A stretch of DNA of 64,000 nucleotides from [Clostridium] celerecrescens 18A (GCF_002797975.1 NZ_PGET01000001.1:5072001-5136000); one strand, 5' to 3'. Positions 27,632-40,819 are shown, counted from the stretch's first letter. Numbers and translations: made by a program. The notes: a model not told the origin generated them from the sequence alone.

Positions 27632-29125
27632 ATGGTGAAAAAAGAATATAAATTTTGGTTTGCAACAGGCTCTCAGGATCTTTACGGTGAGGAATGTTTA
27701 AGAAATGTGGCGGAACATTCCAGGATCATCACGGAACGGCTGAACGCATCCGGAGCGCTTCCCTATGAGGTCAATTTAAAACCGGTGCTGATTGATAATA
27801 CCTCCATTCGCAAGTTATTTCATGAGGCTAACACCGATGAGTCCTGTGCCGGTGTGATTACCTGGATGCATACCTTTTCTCCTGCCAAGTCCTGGATCCT
27901 GGGGCTTCAGGAGTACCGGAAGCCTTTGCTTCATCTGCACACCCAGTTTAACCGGGAGATTCCCTACGATACCATTGACATGGATTTCATGAATGAGAAC
28001 CAGTCGGCCCACGGCGACCGGGAATTCGGGCATATGGTCACCAGAATGGGAATTTCGAGAAAGGTGATCGCAGGTCATTGGGATGATGAAGGAGTCCAGA
28101 GGAGGATAGGTTCCTGGATGCGGACCGCAGTGGGAATTATGGAAAGCAGCCATATCCGTGTGGTACGGGTTGCGGACAATATGAGAAACGTAGCGGTTAC
28201 TGAAGGGGATAAGGTGGAAGCCCAGATGAAATTTGGTTGGGAGATCGATGCCTATCCAGTCAATGAAATCGCAGATTATGTAACGGATGTGGCTGACGGT
28301 GATATTTCTTCCCTGGTTGAGGAATATTACAGCAGATACGAAATTTTAACGGAAGGTATGGACCATGAGGAGTTTAAGGCCCATGTGGCGGTTCAGGCAC
28401 AGATCGAGCTTGGCTTTGAGCGATTTTTAAAGGATAAGGATTACCATGCGATTGTAACTCATTTTGGGGATTTAGGCTCTTTAAAACAGCTTCCTGGCCT
28501 TGCCATCCAGCGCCTGATGGAAAAGGGCTATGGCTTCGGGGCAGAAGGAGACTGGAAGACAGCTGCTATGGTGCGCCTTATGAAGATCATGACCGAAGGA
28601 GCAAAGGATGCAAAAGGAACTTCTTTTATGGAGGATTACACCTACAACCTGGTTCCTGGCAAAGAAGGGATCTTACAGGCCCACATGCTGGAGGTTTGCC
28701 CCACCATTGCGGATGGAACGGTAGGCATCAGGGTAAATCCACTGTCCATGGGAGAGAGGGAAGCACCTGCACGCCTTGTATTTACGGCAAAGGAAGGAAA
28801 GGGGATAGCAACATCCCTGATCGATCTGGGCAGCCGTTTTCGCTTGATTATCAACACTGTAAACTGTAAAAAGACGGAAAAGCCCATGCCAAAGCTTCCG
28901 GTTGCCACTGCGTTCTGGACACCTGAGCCAAACCTTGCCACAGGAGCGGAAAGCTGGATTTTAGCCGGAGGCGCCCACCATACGGCCTTCACCTATGATC
29001 TGACGGCAGAACAGATGGGGGACTGGGCGGAAGCTATGGGAATTGAAGCTGTTTTCATTGATGAAAAAACTGCCATTAGGGATTTGAAAAATGAATTAAG
29101 ATGGAATTCTATGGCGTATCGTTAA
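27632..29125 (+). CDS. araA: L-arabinose isomerase
   Basis: The 497-residue enzyme converts L-arabinose to L-ribulose. It begins [13 protein letters not shown], a hallmark of AraA, and carries [20 protein letters not shown], the metal-binding E of EDYTY and the C-terminal [10 protein letters not shown]. The length is normal. AAGAGAGG precedes the ATG. It lies 21 bp after abfA and about 60 bp before araB, with no terminator in either gap, so these are one operon. Confidence 0.97.
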   Translation: MVKKEYKFWFATGSQDLYGEECLRNVAEHSRIITERLNASGALPYEVNLKPVLIDNTSIRKLFHEANTDESCAGVITWMHTFSPAKSWILGLQEYRKPLLHLHTQFNREIPYDTIDMDFMNENQSAHGDREFGHMVTRMGISRKVIAGHWDDEGVQRRIGSWMRTAVGIMESSHIRVVRVADNMRNVAVTEGDKVEAQMKFGWEIDAYPVNEIADYVTDVADGDISSLVEEYYSRYEILTEGMDHEEFKAHVAVQAQIELGFERFLKDKDYHAIVTHFGDLGSLKQLPGLAIQRLMEKGYGFGAEGDWKTAAMVRLMKIMTEGAKDAKGTSFMEDYTYNLVPGKEGILQAHMLEVCPTIADGTVGIRVNPLSMGEREAPARLVFTAKEGKGIATSLIDLGSRFRLIINTVNCKKTEKPMPKLPVATAFWTPEPNLATGAESWILAGGAHHTAFTYDLTAEQMGDWAEAMGIEAVFIDEKTAIRDLKNELRWNSMAYR

Positions 29126-29186
29126 ATACATAACAGGACCGCCTTTTAGGAAACAGGGGCGGGACATAATTCAGGAGGGGTTTCAT

Positions 29187-30785
29187 ATGATGGAAAAACA
29201 AATAGGGGCAGCGATCCGGGAAGGGAAAACCGCTCTGGGAATAGAGCTTGGCTCCACGCGGATTAAAGCCGTACTGGTAGATGAAGAACATAATCCCATT
29301 GCTTCCGGCAGTTATGACTGGGAAAACCAGTATGTAGACGGCGTCTGGACCTATTCCATTCCGGATATCTGGGAAGGAGTAAGGGAAAGTTATAGAAACA
29401 TGGCAGAGGAGGTAAAAGAGCGGTATGGGGAGACTCTTACCACCATTGGAGCCATCTGTTTTTCTGCCATGATGCATGGGTATATGGCATTTGACAAAGA
29501 GGGGGAGCTGCTGGTACCTTTTAGGACCTGGAGAAATACCATGACAGAAGAGGCCTCTGAAAAGCTGACGGAGCTGTTCTCCTTTCAGATTCCCCAGCGA
29601 TGGAGCATCGCCCACCTATATCAGGCAATCCTTAACCAGGAAAAGCATGTGCCAGAGATTGATTACCTGGTTACCCTGGAAGGCTATGTCCACTGGAAGC
29701 TGACGGGAGAGAGGGTCCTTGGCATCGGAGACTGTGCAGGGATGTTTCCTGTGGACTGTGCTGCAAAGGATTTTCATAAGCGCATGATAGAACAGTTTGA
29801 TGAGCTGGTTGCTCCCCGGCAGTTTCCCTGGAAGCTTCGGGATATTATGCCGAGGGTGCTGACTGCAGGAGAGAAGGCAGGGACCCTGACAGGGGAAGGG
29901 GCACGGCTTCTTGATACCAGCGGGAATTTAAAGCCTGGGATTCCCCTTTGCCCGCCGGAAGGTGATGCCGGGACAGGGATGACGGCTACCAACAGCGTGG
30001 CGAGGAGAACCGGCAATGTATCCGCCGGAACCAGTGTTTTCGCCATGGTAGTGCTGGAAAAGGAGCTTTCCAGAGTCTATCCGGAAATCGATATAGTCAC
30101 CACCCCTGCCGGCGATGCGGTAGCAATGGTTCATTGCAACAACTGCACCTCAGATTTAAACGCCTGGGTTTCCCTGTTTGAGGAATTTGCGGTAGCGGCA
30201 GGAATGGAAATCGACAGGAATACTCTGTTTTCCACTCTTTACCAGAAGGCCCTGGAAGGAGATAAAGACGGGGGAGGTATGCTTTCCTACGGCTACTTGT
30301 CCGGAGAGCATATTACCCATTTTGAAGAGGGAAGGCCTTTGTTTGTCCGGACTCCGGAAAGCCGGTTTAATCTTGCAAACTTTATGAGAGTCCATCTTTA
30401 TACAGCTTTGGGAGCACTAAAGATGGGAATGGATATCCTCTTTGAGGAAGGAGTCCGGCTTAATGAGCTTCTGGGCCATGGAGGACTTTTTAAGACGAAG
30501 GGAGTAGGACAGAGGATCATGGCTGCCGCCCTGGGCGTTCCAGTTTCCGTCATGGAAACAGCAGGTGAAGGAGGAGCCTGGGGAGCTGCACTTTTAGCCT
30601 CCTACATGCTTAAGAAGGAGGAAGGGGAATCCCTGGATCATTACCTGGCTGAAAAGGTATTTAAGGATGACGGGGGGACCAAAATGGAGCCTGATCCTAA
30701 GGATGTAGCAGGTTTTCAGGCCTTTATGGAACGGTACAGAAATGGACTTTCCATTGAGCGTGCTGCGGTAGATAGCTTGAAATAA
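29187..30785 (+). CDS. araB: L-ribulokinase, FGGY family
   Basis: The 532-residue sugar kinase shows the FGGY/ASKHA fold: the phosphate-1 loop [12 protein letters not shown] near residue 18 and MMHGYMAF. The [12 protein letters not shown] and NVSAGTSVF blocks and the C-terminal [13 protein letters not shown] follow. By sequence alone it could be read as a xylulokinase-like kinase, but its place between araA and araD points to phosphorylation of L-ribulose to L-ribulose-5-phosphate. This form differs from the classical E. coli AraB. The start has two adjacent ATGs (29187, 29190) behind AGGAGGGG. Confidence 0.88.
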   Translation: MMEKQIGAAIREGKTALGIELGSTRIKAVLVDEEHNPIASGSYDWENQYVDGVWTYSIPDIWEGVRESYRNMAEEVKERYGETLTTIGAICFSAMMHGYMAFDKEGELLVPFRTWRNTMTEEASEKLTELFSFQIPQRWSIAHLYQAILNQEKHVPEIDYLVTLEGYVHWKLTGERVLGIGDCAGMFPVDCAAKDFHKRMIEQFDELVAPRQFPWKLRDIMPRVLTAGEKAGTLTGEGARLLDTSGNLKPGIPLCPPEGDAGTGMTATNSVARRTGNVSAGTSVFAMVVLEKELSRVYPEIDIVTTPAGDAVAMVHCNNCTSDLNAWVSLFEEFAVAAGMEIDRNTLFSTLYQKALEGDKDGGGMLSYGYLSGEHITHFEEGRPLFVRTPESRFNLANFMRVHLYTALGALKMGMDILFEEGVRLNELLGHGGLFKTKGVGQRIMAAALGVPVSVMETAGEGGAWGAALLASYMLKKEEGESLDHYLAEKVFKDDGGTKMEPDPKDVAGFQAFMERYRNGLSIERAAVDSLK

Positions 30786-30813
30786 TACGGAAAGCAAAAA
30801 GGAGGAAGCTGAC

Positions 30814-31512
30814 ATGCTGGAAGATCTGAAAAGAATTGTATACGAGGCAAATATGGAATTGCCCAGAAGGGGACTTATCACTTATACCTGGGGAAATGTC
30901 AGCGGAATTGACCGGGATCAGGGACTTTTTGTAATTAAGCCCAGTGGGGTTGATTATGAAGAACTGACACCTGAGGATATGGTGGTCATGGATCTTGACG
31001 GAAATCAGGTGGAAGGAAAGTTAAGACCTTCCTCTGATACTGCCACCCATCTGGAGCTTTATAAGGCATTTAAGGAAATAGGAGGGATCGTTCATACCCA
31101 TTCCCCCATGGCTACATCCTGGGCCCAGGCAGGAAGGGCCCTTCCCTGCTATGGAACCACCCATGCGGATTACTTTTACGGGGAGATTCCATGTGCCAGA
31201 AATCTCACGGAGAGAGAGATCCGGGACGGTTATGAGAAGAATACAGGAGCCGTGATCATCGAAACCTTTAAGGGGATGAATCCCATGCATGTTCCGGCAG
31301 TTTTGTGCAAAAACCATGGACCATTTACCTGGGGGACCGATGCAGCAGGTGCGGTCCACAATGCCGTTGTGCTGGAAGAAATCGCAAAGATGAACCTTAT
31401 GACGGAGCTGCTGAATCCTTCGGTTTTACCGGCACCCCAGTGTATGCAGGATAAACATTTTATGCGCAAGCATGGGCCGAATGCATATTACGGCCAGAAA
31501 AAAGAATCATAA
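30814..31512 (+). CDS. araD: L-ribulose-5-phosphate 4-epimerase
   Basis: The 232-residue class-II aldolase-like enzyme converts L-ribulose-5-phosphate to D-xylulose-5-phosphate, which enters the pentose phosphate pathway. It carries [15 protein letters not shown], the zinc ligands in [23 protein letters not shown] and a further metal His in [19 protein letters not shown] precedes the ATG. The araR ribosome site overlaps its final codons, giving very tight spacing and indicating co-transcription. Confidence 0.96.
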   Translation: MLEDLKRIVYEANMELPRRGLITYTWGNVSGIDRDQGLFVIKPSGVDYEELTPEDMVVMDLDGNQVEGKLRPSSDTATHLELYKAFKEIGGIVHTHSPMATSWAQAGRALPCYGTTHADYFYGEIPCARNLTEREIRDGYEKNTGAVIIETFKGMNPMHVPAVLCKNHGPFTWGTDAAGAVHNAVVLEEIAKMNLMTELLNPSVLPAPQCMQDKHFMRKHGPNAYYGQKKES

Positions 31513-31522
31513 GGAGCCCTAT

Positions 31523-32623
31523 ATGGCGGAGGACAGCGGAAAAGCAAAGTACTATCTGTTAATGGAAGAACTGAAAAAAGATATTATTTCAGGTAAGAGA
31601 AAGCCGGGCGACCGGCTGCCTTCGGAAAATGAATTGTCGGCCTCCTGTCATGTAAGCCGCCACACGGTGAGAAAAGCAATTTCTATTCTGGAGCAGGAGG
31701 GATTTATTACGGCGGAACATGGCCGGGGAACCTTTGTTTCCAGAAAAGCGGGTGGAAAAAAAGGATCAGGAAATATCGCGGTCATCACCACCTATTTGTC
31801 GGATTATATTTTTCCGCGGCTGATCCAGGGAATCGATCGTGTACTCACGGCAAACGGTTACAGCATTATACTGAAAAATACGGGAAACAGCAGGTTCAAG
31901 GAAAGCAGATGTCTGGAAGAGATCCTTGAAAAGGACATAGACGGGCTCATCATAGAGCCAAGCAAAAGTGAGATCATGTGCGGCCATAAGGGGCTTTATG
32001 AGAAATTGGATTTTTACCAGATCCCCTATGTATTCATTCAGGGCTGTTACGCCCATATGATGAACAAACCACATATCCTGATGGATGACTGTATGGGTGG
32101 GTATCTGGTGACAAAGCATCTGATCAAATTAGGGCACAAGTATATCTTGGGAATATTCAAGGCTGATGACAGCCAGGGAAGGGACCGGCACAAAGGCTAT
32201 GTAAAAGCTCTTCAGGAGGCGGGATTTTCTTATGATCCGGACATGGTTGTCTGGTTCCACACCGAGGACCGGACGACAAAGCCATCAGGAGCCTTAAGGC
32301 TTAAGCTGGAAGAAGGAGTGTTAATTGACGGAATCGTCTGTTACAATGACCAGATTGCCTTCGAGGTCTTGAAAAACATTGAAAAGAGCGGGCTTTCCGT
32401 GCCCGAAGATATTTCTGTAACAGGCTATGACAATTCCTTTATTGCAGAAAATGGGATTGTGAAGCTGACCACCATCGCCCACCCCCAGGAGCGGCTGGGG
32501 GCGATGGCGGCGGAGCTTCTTATAGAAAAAATGAATAATGTTCCCGATGAAGAAAGCAGAGTGGAGCGGATCCTGAAGCCGGAGCTGATCATCCGGGAGT
32601 CCTGCAAAGACCGGAGGATTTAA
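31523..32623 (+). CDS. araR: AraR-type repressor (GntR DNA-binding domain fused to LacI-type sensor)
   Basis: The 366-residue regulator has an N-terminal GntR winged helix (about 9-78: GDRLPSENELSASCHVSRHTVRKA, cited in part, and EHGRGTFV) joined to a periplasmic-binding-like effector domain (about 95-360: GIVCYNDQIAFE, ISVTGYDNS). This GntR-LacI fusion is the AraR architecture, where L-arabinose releases the repressor from DNA. The ATG at 31523 follows AAGGAG by 6 bp, 10 bp after araD. It probably represses the whole operon through the inverted repeat at 25974-25997. Its stop codon overlaps the stop of the convergent MFS gene. Confidence 0.9.
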   Translation: MAEDSGKAKYYLLMEELKKDIISGKRKPGDRLPSENELSASCHVSRHTVRKAISILEQEGFITAEHGRGTFVSRKAGGKKGSGNIAVITTYLSDYIFPRLIQGIDRVLTANGYSIILKNTGNSRFKESRCLEEILEKDIDGLIIEPSKSEIMCGHKGLYEKLDFYQIPYVFIQGCYAHMMNKPHILMDDCMGGYLVTKHLIKLGHKYILGIFKADDSQGRDRHKGYVKALQEAGFSYDPDMVVWFHTEDRTTKPSGALRLKLEEGVLIDGIVCYNDQIAFEVLKNIEKSGLSVPEDISVTGYDNSFIAENGIVKLTTIAHPQERLGAMAAELLIEKMNNVPDEESRVERILKPELIIRESCKDRRI

Positions 32624-33933
32624 AGGGAGACAGACCGGAGTCTTCCCATGTAAAATACACATCCCAGGATCAGGGTCCCGGAAAGAAGGAAGAGCAGCTG
32701 CATTCCGGTTATGGGAAGTCCTCCTATTTCCAGGGTAGGAAACACCCTGAGAAGGAAGGCTCCAAGAAGGGTGGAAAGAAAGCCGCAAAGCCCTGCATAG
32801 GAGGAATTGGAGCTGACATAAAGCACCCGTTTTTCCGCAGGGGCATAGTGATACTGAAGGTTAAAGACGGATATGGCAATGCCTCCCCAGGCAGCGCCGG
32901 ACAGTGCCTGCAAAATAGGCTGAAGGGTATAGCAGGTCTCCGGGGTCATGAAAAGCCAGCTTGCATGAACAAGTCCCAGCATTCCCATGGAGCAGCGGGC
33001 TGCCAAAAGCCAGGAAGTAGCATCGGCCAGACGCCCCCATAGCCAGGCTGCCAAAACCCGGACCGTTGAGGAAATGAGGCCTAAAAAGGTGATGTATGTA
33101 TAATCTAACTTAAGTCCTGTGACCATGTATACGCTGAAAAAAGGACCTGCGATCTGAAGGGCCAGGTTCCAGAACATATAGGTAAGCATGACCTTCCGGT
33201 ATTCCTTGTCGGCCAATGGCTTCCACAATGCATCCTGGAGCTTTTGACGGTGGGGAAGGCTTTCTGGTTCGCTGATAGAGGAGAGGCACCAGAAATCCAT
33301 GCAGGCGACGAAAAAGACTACAGTCCCTACTACCAGAAATCCGGTCTGTTCCATGGAAAAGCTGCGGAACCGGTCCATGACCCAGCCCATGGTCAGGCTT
33401 AAGATGGTGGAAAAGGCAAAAGCAAAGGAATCCTTTTTTCCCAGATAGTTCCCCCTCATGTGTTGGGGAACAAGCTGCAGGATCCAGTTTCCGGTCCCAG
33501 TTCCGATAAAGGCTCCAAAAAAATGAGCAACTCCATAAATAGTGATTGCCGCTGCCAGGCGAAGTCCGGGGTTTCTAATAAACAGGGGCACAAAAAAGAC
33601 GGAAGCCAGAAGGAGCCTGTGAATAAAAGAGAAACTGGAAATCAGGCATTTTTTCCGGCAGAGGCTTTCCAAAAGGATGGAGGAAAACATCTGAAGAGTA
33701 CAGAGAAGTACCGGGATGGAACCGATGATCCCATTTATGGAATCCGTGGCTCCCAGTGAATTGGCATAGCCGGAGAGGAATGCTCCGGTGGTCAGTGTTA
33801 CAATTCCATTGGCACAGCAACCCTCTGCAATAAAGAGTCTTCTGCCTTTGGTAAAATCTGCTTCTGTCATCGTGGTTCCGCTGAAATAGGTGCGGGACAC
33901 TTTTTCTTTTAAGAGTAATACTGCTTCAATCAT
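32620..33933 (-). CDS. MFS-type transporter
   Basis: The 437-residue integral membrane protein has roughly 12 hydrophobic helices in two halves, separated by a charged loop (SISEPESLPHRQKLQDAL) near the middle. It belongs to the major facilitator superfamily; the substrate is not evident. Its position between araR and an AraC-type regulator suggests sugar or glycoside uptake. The start at 33933 is chosen because CGGAAG lies 5 bp upstream; a longer frame to 34110 would overlap the divergent regulator. The last 4 bp overlap the end of araR in the opposite direction, with the two stop codons sharing TTAA. Confidence 0.8.
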   Translation of the reverse strand: MIEAVLLLKEKVSRTYFSGTTMTEADFTKGRRLFIAEGCCANGIVTLTTGAFLSGYANSLGATDSINGIIGSIPVLLCTLQMFSSILLESLCRKKCLISSFSFIHRLLLASVFFVPLFIRNPGLRLAAAITIYGVAHFFGAFIGTGTGNWILQLVPQHMRGNYLGKKDSFAFAFSTILSLTMGWVMDRFRSFSMEQTGFLVVGTVVFFVACMDFWCLSSISEPESLPHRQKLQDALWKPLADKEYRKVMLTYMFWNLALQIAGPFFSVYMVTGLKLDYTYITFLGLISSTVRVLAAWLWGRLADATSWLLAARCSMGMLGLVHASWLFMTPETCYTLQPILQALSGAAWGGIAISVFNLQYHYAPAEKRVLYVSSNSSYAGLCGFLSTLLGAFLLRVFPTLEIGGLPITGMQLLFLLSGTLILGCVFYMGRLRSVSL

Positions 33934-34101
33934 TGAACTTCCGTGACATAACTGCCACAATCCCCTTTTCTTTTTGTTAGATATCTGATATTCTGTTTTT
34001 AAGGTTTTCCTCTCTCTATATTGCCAGTATAATGGGAGGGATACAAGAGGAAAAAGAAGCGAAAAACTGGAGGATTCCGACCGAGGTGACAGGAGGAAAC
34101 G

Positions 34102-34917
34102 ATGGAACATTACTTAAATTTAAAGGCCGTACTTCCGGTGAGGGCGTTAAATGCGGGATATCTGGTGACAGGCGGAAAGGGACGCCATGCGGACCGGGTC
34201 ATGGATTCCTTTGAGATCATTTATGTAAATTCCGGGATCTTGGGGATTGCTGAAGAGGACATAACATATAACGTGGAGGAAGGGGAAGCGCTGATTCTCT
34301 TTCCCGGAAGGCATCACTGGGGGACGAGAGAGTTTGAGGAAGATTTAAATTTTTACTGGCTTCATTTTCACCTGGAAGAAGAGGCGGTGAGGATCGGACG
34401 GGATATTATGTCCCTGCCTCAGCTCATCCGTATCAGAAAGCCGGAGCAGTTTGAGGAACTTTTCCGCCGCTTTATCAAACGGCAGGATGTCTTAAGGGGC
34501 GACCGTACCATCTTAAACCTGGTGCTTTTAGAGTTGCTGTGTGAACTCAGTGACTCCCTTTCTCCGATGGAAGTGACCGGGCAGAAAGTACTTTTGGCAA
34601 ACCAGGCGGGACAGTATATCAGGAATCATTTTGAAGAGCCTTTATCCTCTTCCATACTTGCCGATAAGCTGGATTGCAGCCCGGATTACCTGGGACGTGT
34701 CTACAATGCAGTTTATGGGAAGACACTTACGGAGGGGATCCACGAGGCACGGCTTAATAAGGCGTGCAGAATGCTTATAGAGACTAACCAGACAGGAAAT
34801 GAAATTGCCTACCAGTGTGGATATCAGGATGTGGATTATTTCAGAAGGATCTTTAAGAGGTATATGGGAATAACGCCAAAGGAATACCGGCAGACTTATC
34901 GTCTGGTCGGAAGATAA
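34102..34917 (+). CDS. AraC family transcriptional regulator
   Basis: The 271-residue protein has an N-terminal cupin-like sensor domain (about 10-150; VEEGEALILFPGRHHW) and a C-terminal pair of helix-turn-helix motifs (about 175-268). These include LADKLDCSPDYLGRVY, GNEIAYQCGYQDVDYFRRIFK and the family ending GITPKEYR. Such proteins usually activate sugar genes on binding a sugar. AGGAGG lies 5 bp before the ATG. It is divergent from the MFS transporter, which is its likeliest target. A TATAAT at 34028-34033 with a poor -35 may be its promoter. Confidence 0.9.
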   Translation: MEHYLNLKAVLPVRALNAGYLVTGGKGRHADRVMDSFEIIYVNSGILGIAEEDITYNVEEGEALILFPGRHHWGTREFEEDLNFYWLHFHLEEEAVRIGRDIMSLPQLIRIRKPEQFEELFRRFIKRQDVLRGDRTILNLVLLELLCELSDSLSPMEVTGQKVLLANQAGQYIRNHFEEPLSSSILADKLDCSPDYLGRVYNAVYGKTLTEGIHEARLNKACRMLIETNQTGNEIAYQCGYQDVDYFRRIFKRYMGITPKEYRQTYRLVGR

Positions 34918-34956
34918 AAAAAGCGGCAGGAGAGGAGTGCTCACCTTGCCGCTTTT
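34918..34956 (+). terminator. terminator of AraC-type gene, overlapping the convergent gene end
   Basis: AAAAAGCGGCAGG pairs with CCTTGCCGCTTTT (34944-34956). The right arm lies inside the last codons of the convergent AraC-type gene. Confidence 0.8.
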
Positions 34957-35786
34957 CTGTAATCTGCGGGAGAAGTACCGGTTTGTTTTTTAAAGATACG
35001 GCTGAAATATAAGGGATTGTCATAGCCAACAATGCTGCCGATTTCCCCAATGCCGTAGTCAGTGCTTTCAAGCAGCTCCTGGGCCTTTTTCACCCGGATG
35101 GAGGTTAAGTACCTGCGGGGAGGCATTCCTGCATACTGCTTAAAGCTGCGGATAAACCAGCAGGTGCTCATATGCAGCTTTTTGGCATAATGGTCGATTT
35201 CAATATCCGTAGATAAGTTCTCATGAAAATAATGGATCGCTTTTTCCATTTCTTTCTGAATTTCTGTTTTCTGAAATCCCCCTTCCTCCCTTTGCCGCTT
35301 AAGAAGGAGGAAAAGCTGCATAAGATGAAGGATTGCCAATTCCTCGAAACATGGGCGGGGGAGCTGGAGCTCCCGGATTATGGTAAGGAATAATTCCTGG
35401 TATTTGGACGAAACACCGGTGTATAGGATACGGCTGTTATCAAAACCTGCCTGCGCGGTGAACTCCCTGGCTTCTTTACCTGTAAAATGAAGCCAGAATA
35501 CTTCTGGCTTATCTTCCAGATAATAGGCGTACTTCTGAGGTTCGCCAGGTTTATAAAGAACCATATTTCCGGCAGGGATTTCTATGGTCTCATCTTGGAT
35601 GGAAAACCATGCTTTTCCTGATGCGATGTATAAAAGCTGGTAATCAGGACGTCCCAAAGGCCGTATGGTGGACATGACGGGGTGGGTGATCAGGCGGTAG
35701 ACGCCGCAGCAGTTTGCCTTTAGAGGAATCGAGTTGTCCTCCAGCTCATCGTCTGTCAGATTCATATAGCCTGTGTTGGTATACAT
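34941..35786 (-). CDS. AraC family transcriptional regulator
   Basis: The 281-residue protein has an N-terminal cupin sensor (YQLLYIASGKAWF, GNMVLYKPGEPQKYAY) and a C-terminal double helix-turn-helix (about 185-280; YAKKLHMSTCWFIRSFK, GEIGSIVGYDNPLYFSRIFKK, GTSPADYRKA). AAAGGAG lies 6-7 bp before the ATG at 35786; an in-frame ATG at 35828 has no ribosome site. It is convergent with the other AraC-type gene. Its target is unknown; lacZ about 1.2 kb away has a promoter that looks activator-dependent and is a candidate. Confidence 0.9.
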   Translation of the reverse strand: MYTNTGYMNLTDDELEDNSIPLKANCCGVYRLITHPVMSTIRPLGRPDYQLLYIASGKAWFSIQDETIEIPAGNMVLYKPGEPQKYAYYLEDKPEVFWLHFTGKEAREFTAQAGFDNSRILYTGVSSKYQELFLTIIRELQLPRPCFEELAILHLMQLFLLLKRQREEGGFQKTEIQKEMEKAIHYFHENLSTDIEIDHYAKKLHMSTCWFIRSFKQYAGMPPRRYLTSIRVKKAQELLESTDYGIGEIGSIVGYDNPLYFSRIFKKQTGTSPADYRKAAR

Positions 35787-36341
35787 ATCTAGTCTCCTTT
35801 GTTTATTTGCGGGAAGGCAATGAGTCAAAGTTTTAAGGGCTTGATCACTGGGGTCTCTGTTGGAATTTGGCAGTAACGTATGTCCGAGAGCAGCGGGCGA
35901 ACCTGCGGTCGCTTAATCATTGCTTTCGTGTACAGTTTATACGTTATTGACAAAGAATTCAATGATAAATTTGTATTATTATTTGTATATGGAGTTATTT
36001 TGAATAAGCGAAGGAACTCTATGATCAAAATATTGAGTATGCAGATAAGTTATGGGGGATTTTTGCGAAATTTGATAGAGCAGATTGAGTGGAAATATAG
36101 TGGAACGGTTAATAACTGAGAAATATTATTTTTAATTAGCCGGAGATATTCAGAAGCTGTTAAGTTGAAAAATAGGTTGAGCCAGCAGGGAATACAAAAA
36201 TAAACCCTGCTGACTTAGCTGTAATAATTAAACATTGCTCTGACTTTTTAATATACAGATTTTTGGTACATATTCACTTTATCAATTTGGTATTTGATGC
36301 AAATGGATAGGCTAGATGTGATTAATTAATACGGTGGGAGA
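35787..36341. other. AT-rich intergenic region
   Basis: No supported gene. A hairpin CAGCAGGG (36183-36190) / CCCTGCTG (36205-36212) may end the cold-shock transcript arriving from the right. A 79-codon frame at 35880-36119 lacks a ribosome site and family resemblance. Confidence 0.45.
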
Positions 36342-36542
36342 TTATGCGATGTGAACATTAACAGCCTGAAGGCCACGATTGCCTGTGGTTGTTTCAAAAA
36401 CAACTGACTGGCCATCTTCTAATGATTTGTAACCTTCCATAGCAAGACCGGAGAAATGAACGAAAATATCATTACCTTCTTCATCGCAAATAAAACCGAA
36501 CCCCTTTTGTGCATTAAACCATTTCACTGTACCTTTTTTCAT
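36342..36542 (-). CDS. cold-shock protein (CspA family)
   Basis: The 66-residue single-domain RNA chaperone has both nucleic-acid-binding motifs: [12 protein letters not shown] (RNP1) and DIFVHFSGL (RNP2). It starts MKKGTVKWF and ends LQAVNVHIA, near-identical to typical CspA/CspB proteins. AAGGAGG lies 7-8 bp before the ATG at 36542. The leader is about 120 nt long and contains a strong hairpin followed by T-rich sequence. It is a single-gene unit. Confidence 0.96.
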   Translation of the reverse strand: MKKGTVKWFNAQKGFGFICDEEGNDIFVHFSGLAMEGYKSLEDGQSVVFETTTGNRGLQAVNVHIA

Positions 36543-36585
36543 GAAAGATACCTCCTTAAAATTATTTTGTATTTGTTCTAAAATT

Positions 36586-36641
36586 AAAAATCGCATATAC
36601 TTGTAAATCATCAATAGAATAATGACTTACAAATATATGCG
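36586..36641 (-). promoter_or_regulatory. leader hairpin of the cold-shock gene
   Basis: CGCATATA-c-TTGTAA (36592-36606) is complementary to TTACAA-a-TATATGCG (36627-36641). Read on the minus strand the stem is followed by ATTTTTAATTTT. It looks like an AT-rich, temperature-sensitive terminator or mRNA element in the 5' leader. Confidence 0.55.
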
Positions 36642-36671
36642 AAATCAAAACTTTATTTAAAATACTGAATT

Positions 36672-36700
36672 AGTGTATCACGGTATTATGAGGAAGTCAA
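36672..36700 (-). promoter_or_regulatory. extended -10 promoter of the cold-shock gene
   Basis: On the minus strand TTGACT (36700-36695), 17 bp, TACACT (36677-36672), with TGA just before the -10. The leader would be about 125 nt long. Confidence 0.75.
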
Positions 36701-36820
36701 GCAAAAGATGATTAAGAAAGGAAGGATGATTGGAGAAATCATTATAAGAGCTTTGGGAGCATTATGATAAAGTTCAGTGGATAACCTTGGCAGAGGCCGC
36801 GATCGCAGTACCTCAAATAA

Positions 36821-36848
36821 GGTTAAGTGTAATAGTTAGTGAGGTTAA
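36821..36848 (+). promoter_or_regulatory. direct repeats upstream of lacZ
   Basis: GGTTAA occurs at 36821-36826 and 36843-36848, 22 bp apart, about two helical turns. AraC-family activators often bind half-sites about 21 bp apart. They lie about 120 bp upstream of the lacZ -10, so the link is weak. Confidence 0.25.
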
Positions 36849-36967
36849 ATTACATAAGTCTTGGTTTTATATGGAATAGTACGTATTTATAGGAATGTGT
36901 AAAACAACAGTATCATTTTGTGCATAGTTTGTCTAATTGGAGATATGGATTTTCTATCCTTTCATTT

Positions 36968-36973
36968 TATAAT
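36968..36973 (+). promoter_or_regulatory. -10 element of lacZ without a -35
   Basis: TATAAT at 36968-36973, 29 bp before the start codon. No recognisable -35 lies at 16-18 bp, which suggests an activator is needed. Confidence 0.45.
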
Positions 36974-36984
36974 AAAGGTAATAA

Positions 36985-40074
<3,090 letters not shown>

Positions 40075-40146
40075 GCATTTGACTAAACCGGTCAAGTGAG
40101 GGATCGGTATTTCCGCAGATGTGATAGAATACTGTGTTTATATTAT

Positions 40147-40188
40147 CAGGCAGGATCGTTGATGAAAAGCAGCGGTTCTGCCTGTTTT
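40147..40188 (+). terminator. terminator of lacZ
   Basis: CAGGCAGGATCG (from 40147) pairs with CGGTTCTGCCTG (ending 40184), followed by TTTT. Confidence 0.8.
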
Positions 40189-40207
40189 ATTTCCTATAGG
40201 GACTATT

Positions 40208-40819
40208 TTAATAAGTCTTAGTATTTGACTTGTGTTTTTTAATCATTGTCCGAAACTGGCTGACAGTGATGCCTAACTCCTTGCTTGCAGTTTCAAGGGT
40301 ATAGATACGCTGCTGCCATTTTTCGTAAACCGGGTAAAATTCATCAGGAATGGGGGTAGGAAATCGGCCCAGATGCTTTCCCTGAGCTTTTGCAAGGGCG
40401 ATTCCCTCTGCCTGACGCTGCTTGATGTTTTCCCGCTCCGCCTGCGCTACATAGGAGAGGAGCTGCAGGACAATATCAGAAATCAGGGTGCCGATCAGAT
40501 CTTTATTTGTTCTTGTGTCCAGAATGGGCATATCCAGAATCACAATATCAGCCTTTCTGGCTTTCACGATTTCCCGCCATTCTTCCTGTATGTCATCGTA
40601 ATTTCTTCCCAGACGGTCAATGCTTTTTACAACTAGAACATCTCCCTCTTTTAATTTCCTTTTTAACTTTTGATATTGGGGCCTGTTAAAATCCTTTCCT
40701 GATAATTTATCGCAATATATGTTCTTGTCAATAATGCCCCAGCGCAGAAGCTCTACCTTTTGCCGTTCTGTATTTTGTTCTAATGAAGAGACCCTCATGT
40801 ATCCATAAAAATTTTTCAT
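40208..40819 (-). CDS. serine recombinase (resolvase/invertase type)
   Basis: The 203-residue protein has the small serine recombinase catalytic domain: GYMRVSS with Ser11 as probable nucleophile, VVKSIDRLGRNYDD, and the E-helix DIVLQLLSYVAQAERENIKQRQAEG. A C-terminal helix-turn-helix region (about 160-200) follows. Such enzymes resolve cointegrates or invert DNA segments. AGGAGG lies 7-8 bp before the ATG. No transposase, integron or inverted repeat pair flanks it, so it is an orphan; a 32-bp perfect palindrome lies 180 bp upstream. The gene could be a remnant of a mobile element or a regulator of a local inversion. Confidence 0.88.
   Translation of the reverse strand: MKNFYGYMRVSSLEQNTERQKVELLRWGIIDKNIYCDKLSGKDFNRPQYQKLKRKLKEGDVLVVKSIDRLGRNYDDIQEEWREIVKARKADIVILDMPILDTRTNKDLIGTLISDIVLQLLSYVAQAERENIKQRQAEGIALAKAQGKHLGRFPTPIPDEFYPVYEKWQQRIYTLETASKELGITVSQFRTMIKKHKSNTKTY

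Noticed and set aside
35798..35830. TTGACT-N17-TAAACA as promoter of the minus-strand AraC-type gene
   Set aside because: The implied transcript would start at or after the ribosome site, leaving no leader.
35880..36119. Small protein gene in the gap between the AraC-type and cold-shock genes
   Set aside because: No ribosome site, no recognisable family and AT-rich drift sequence.
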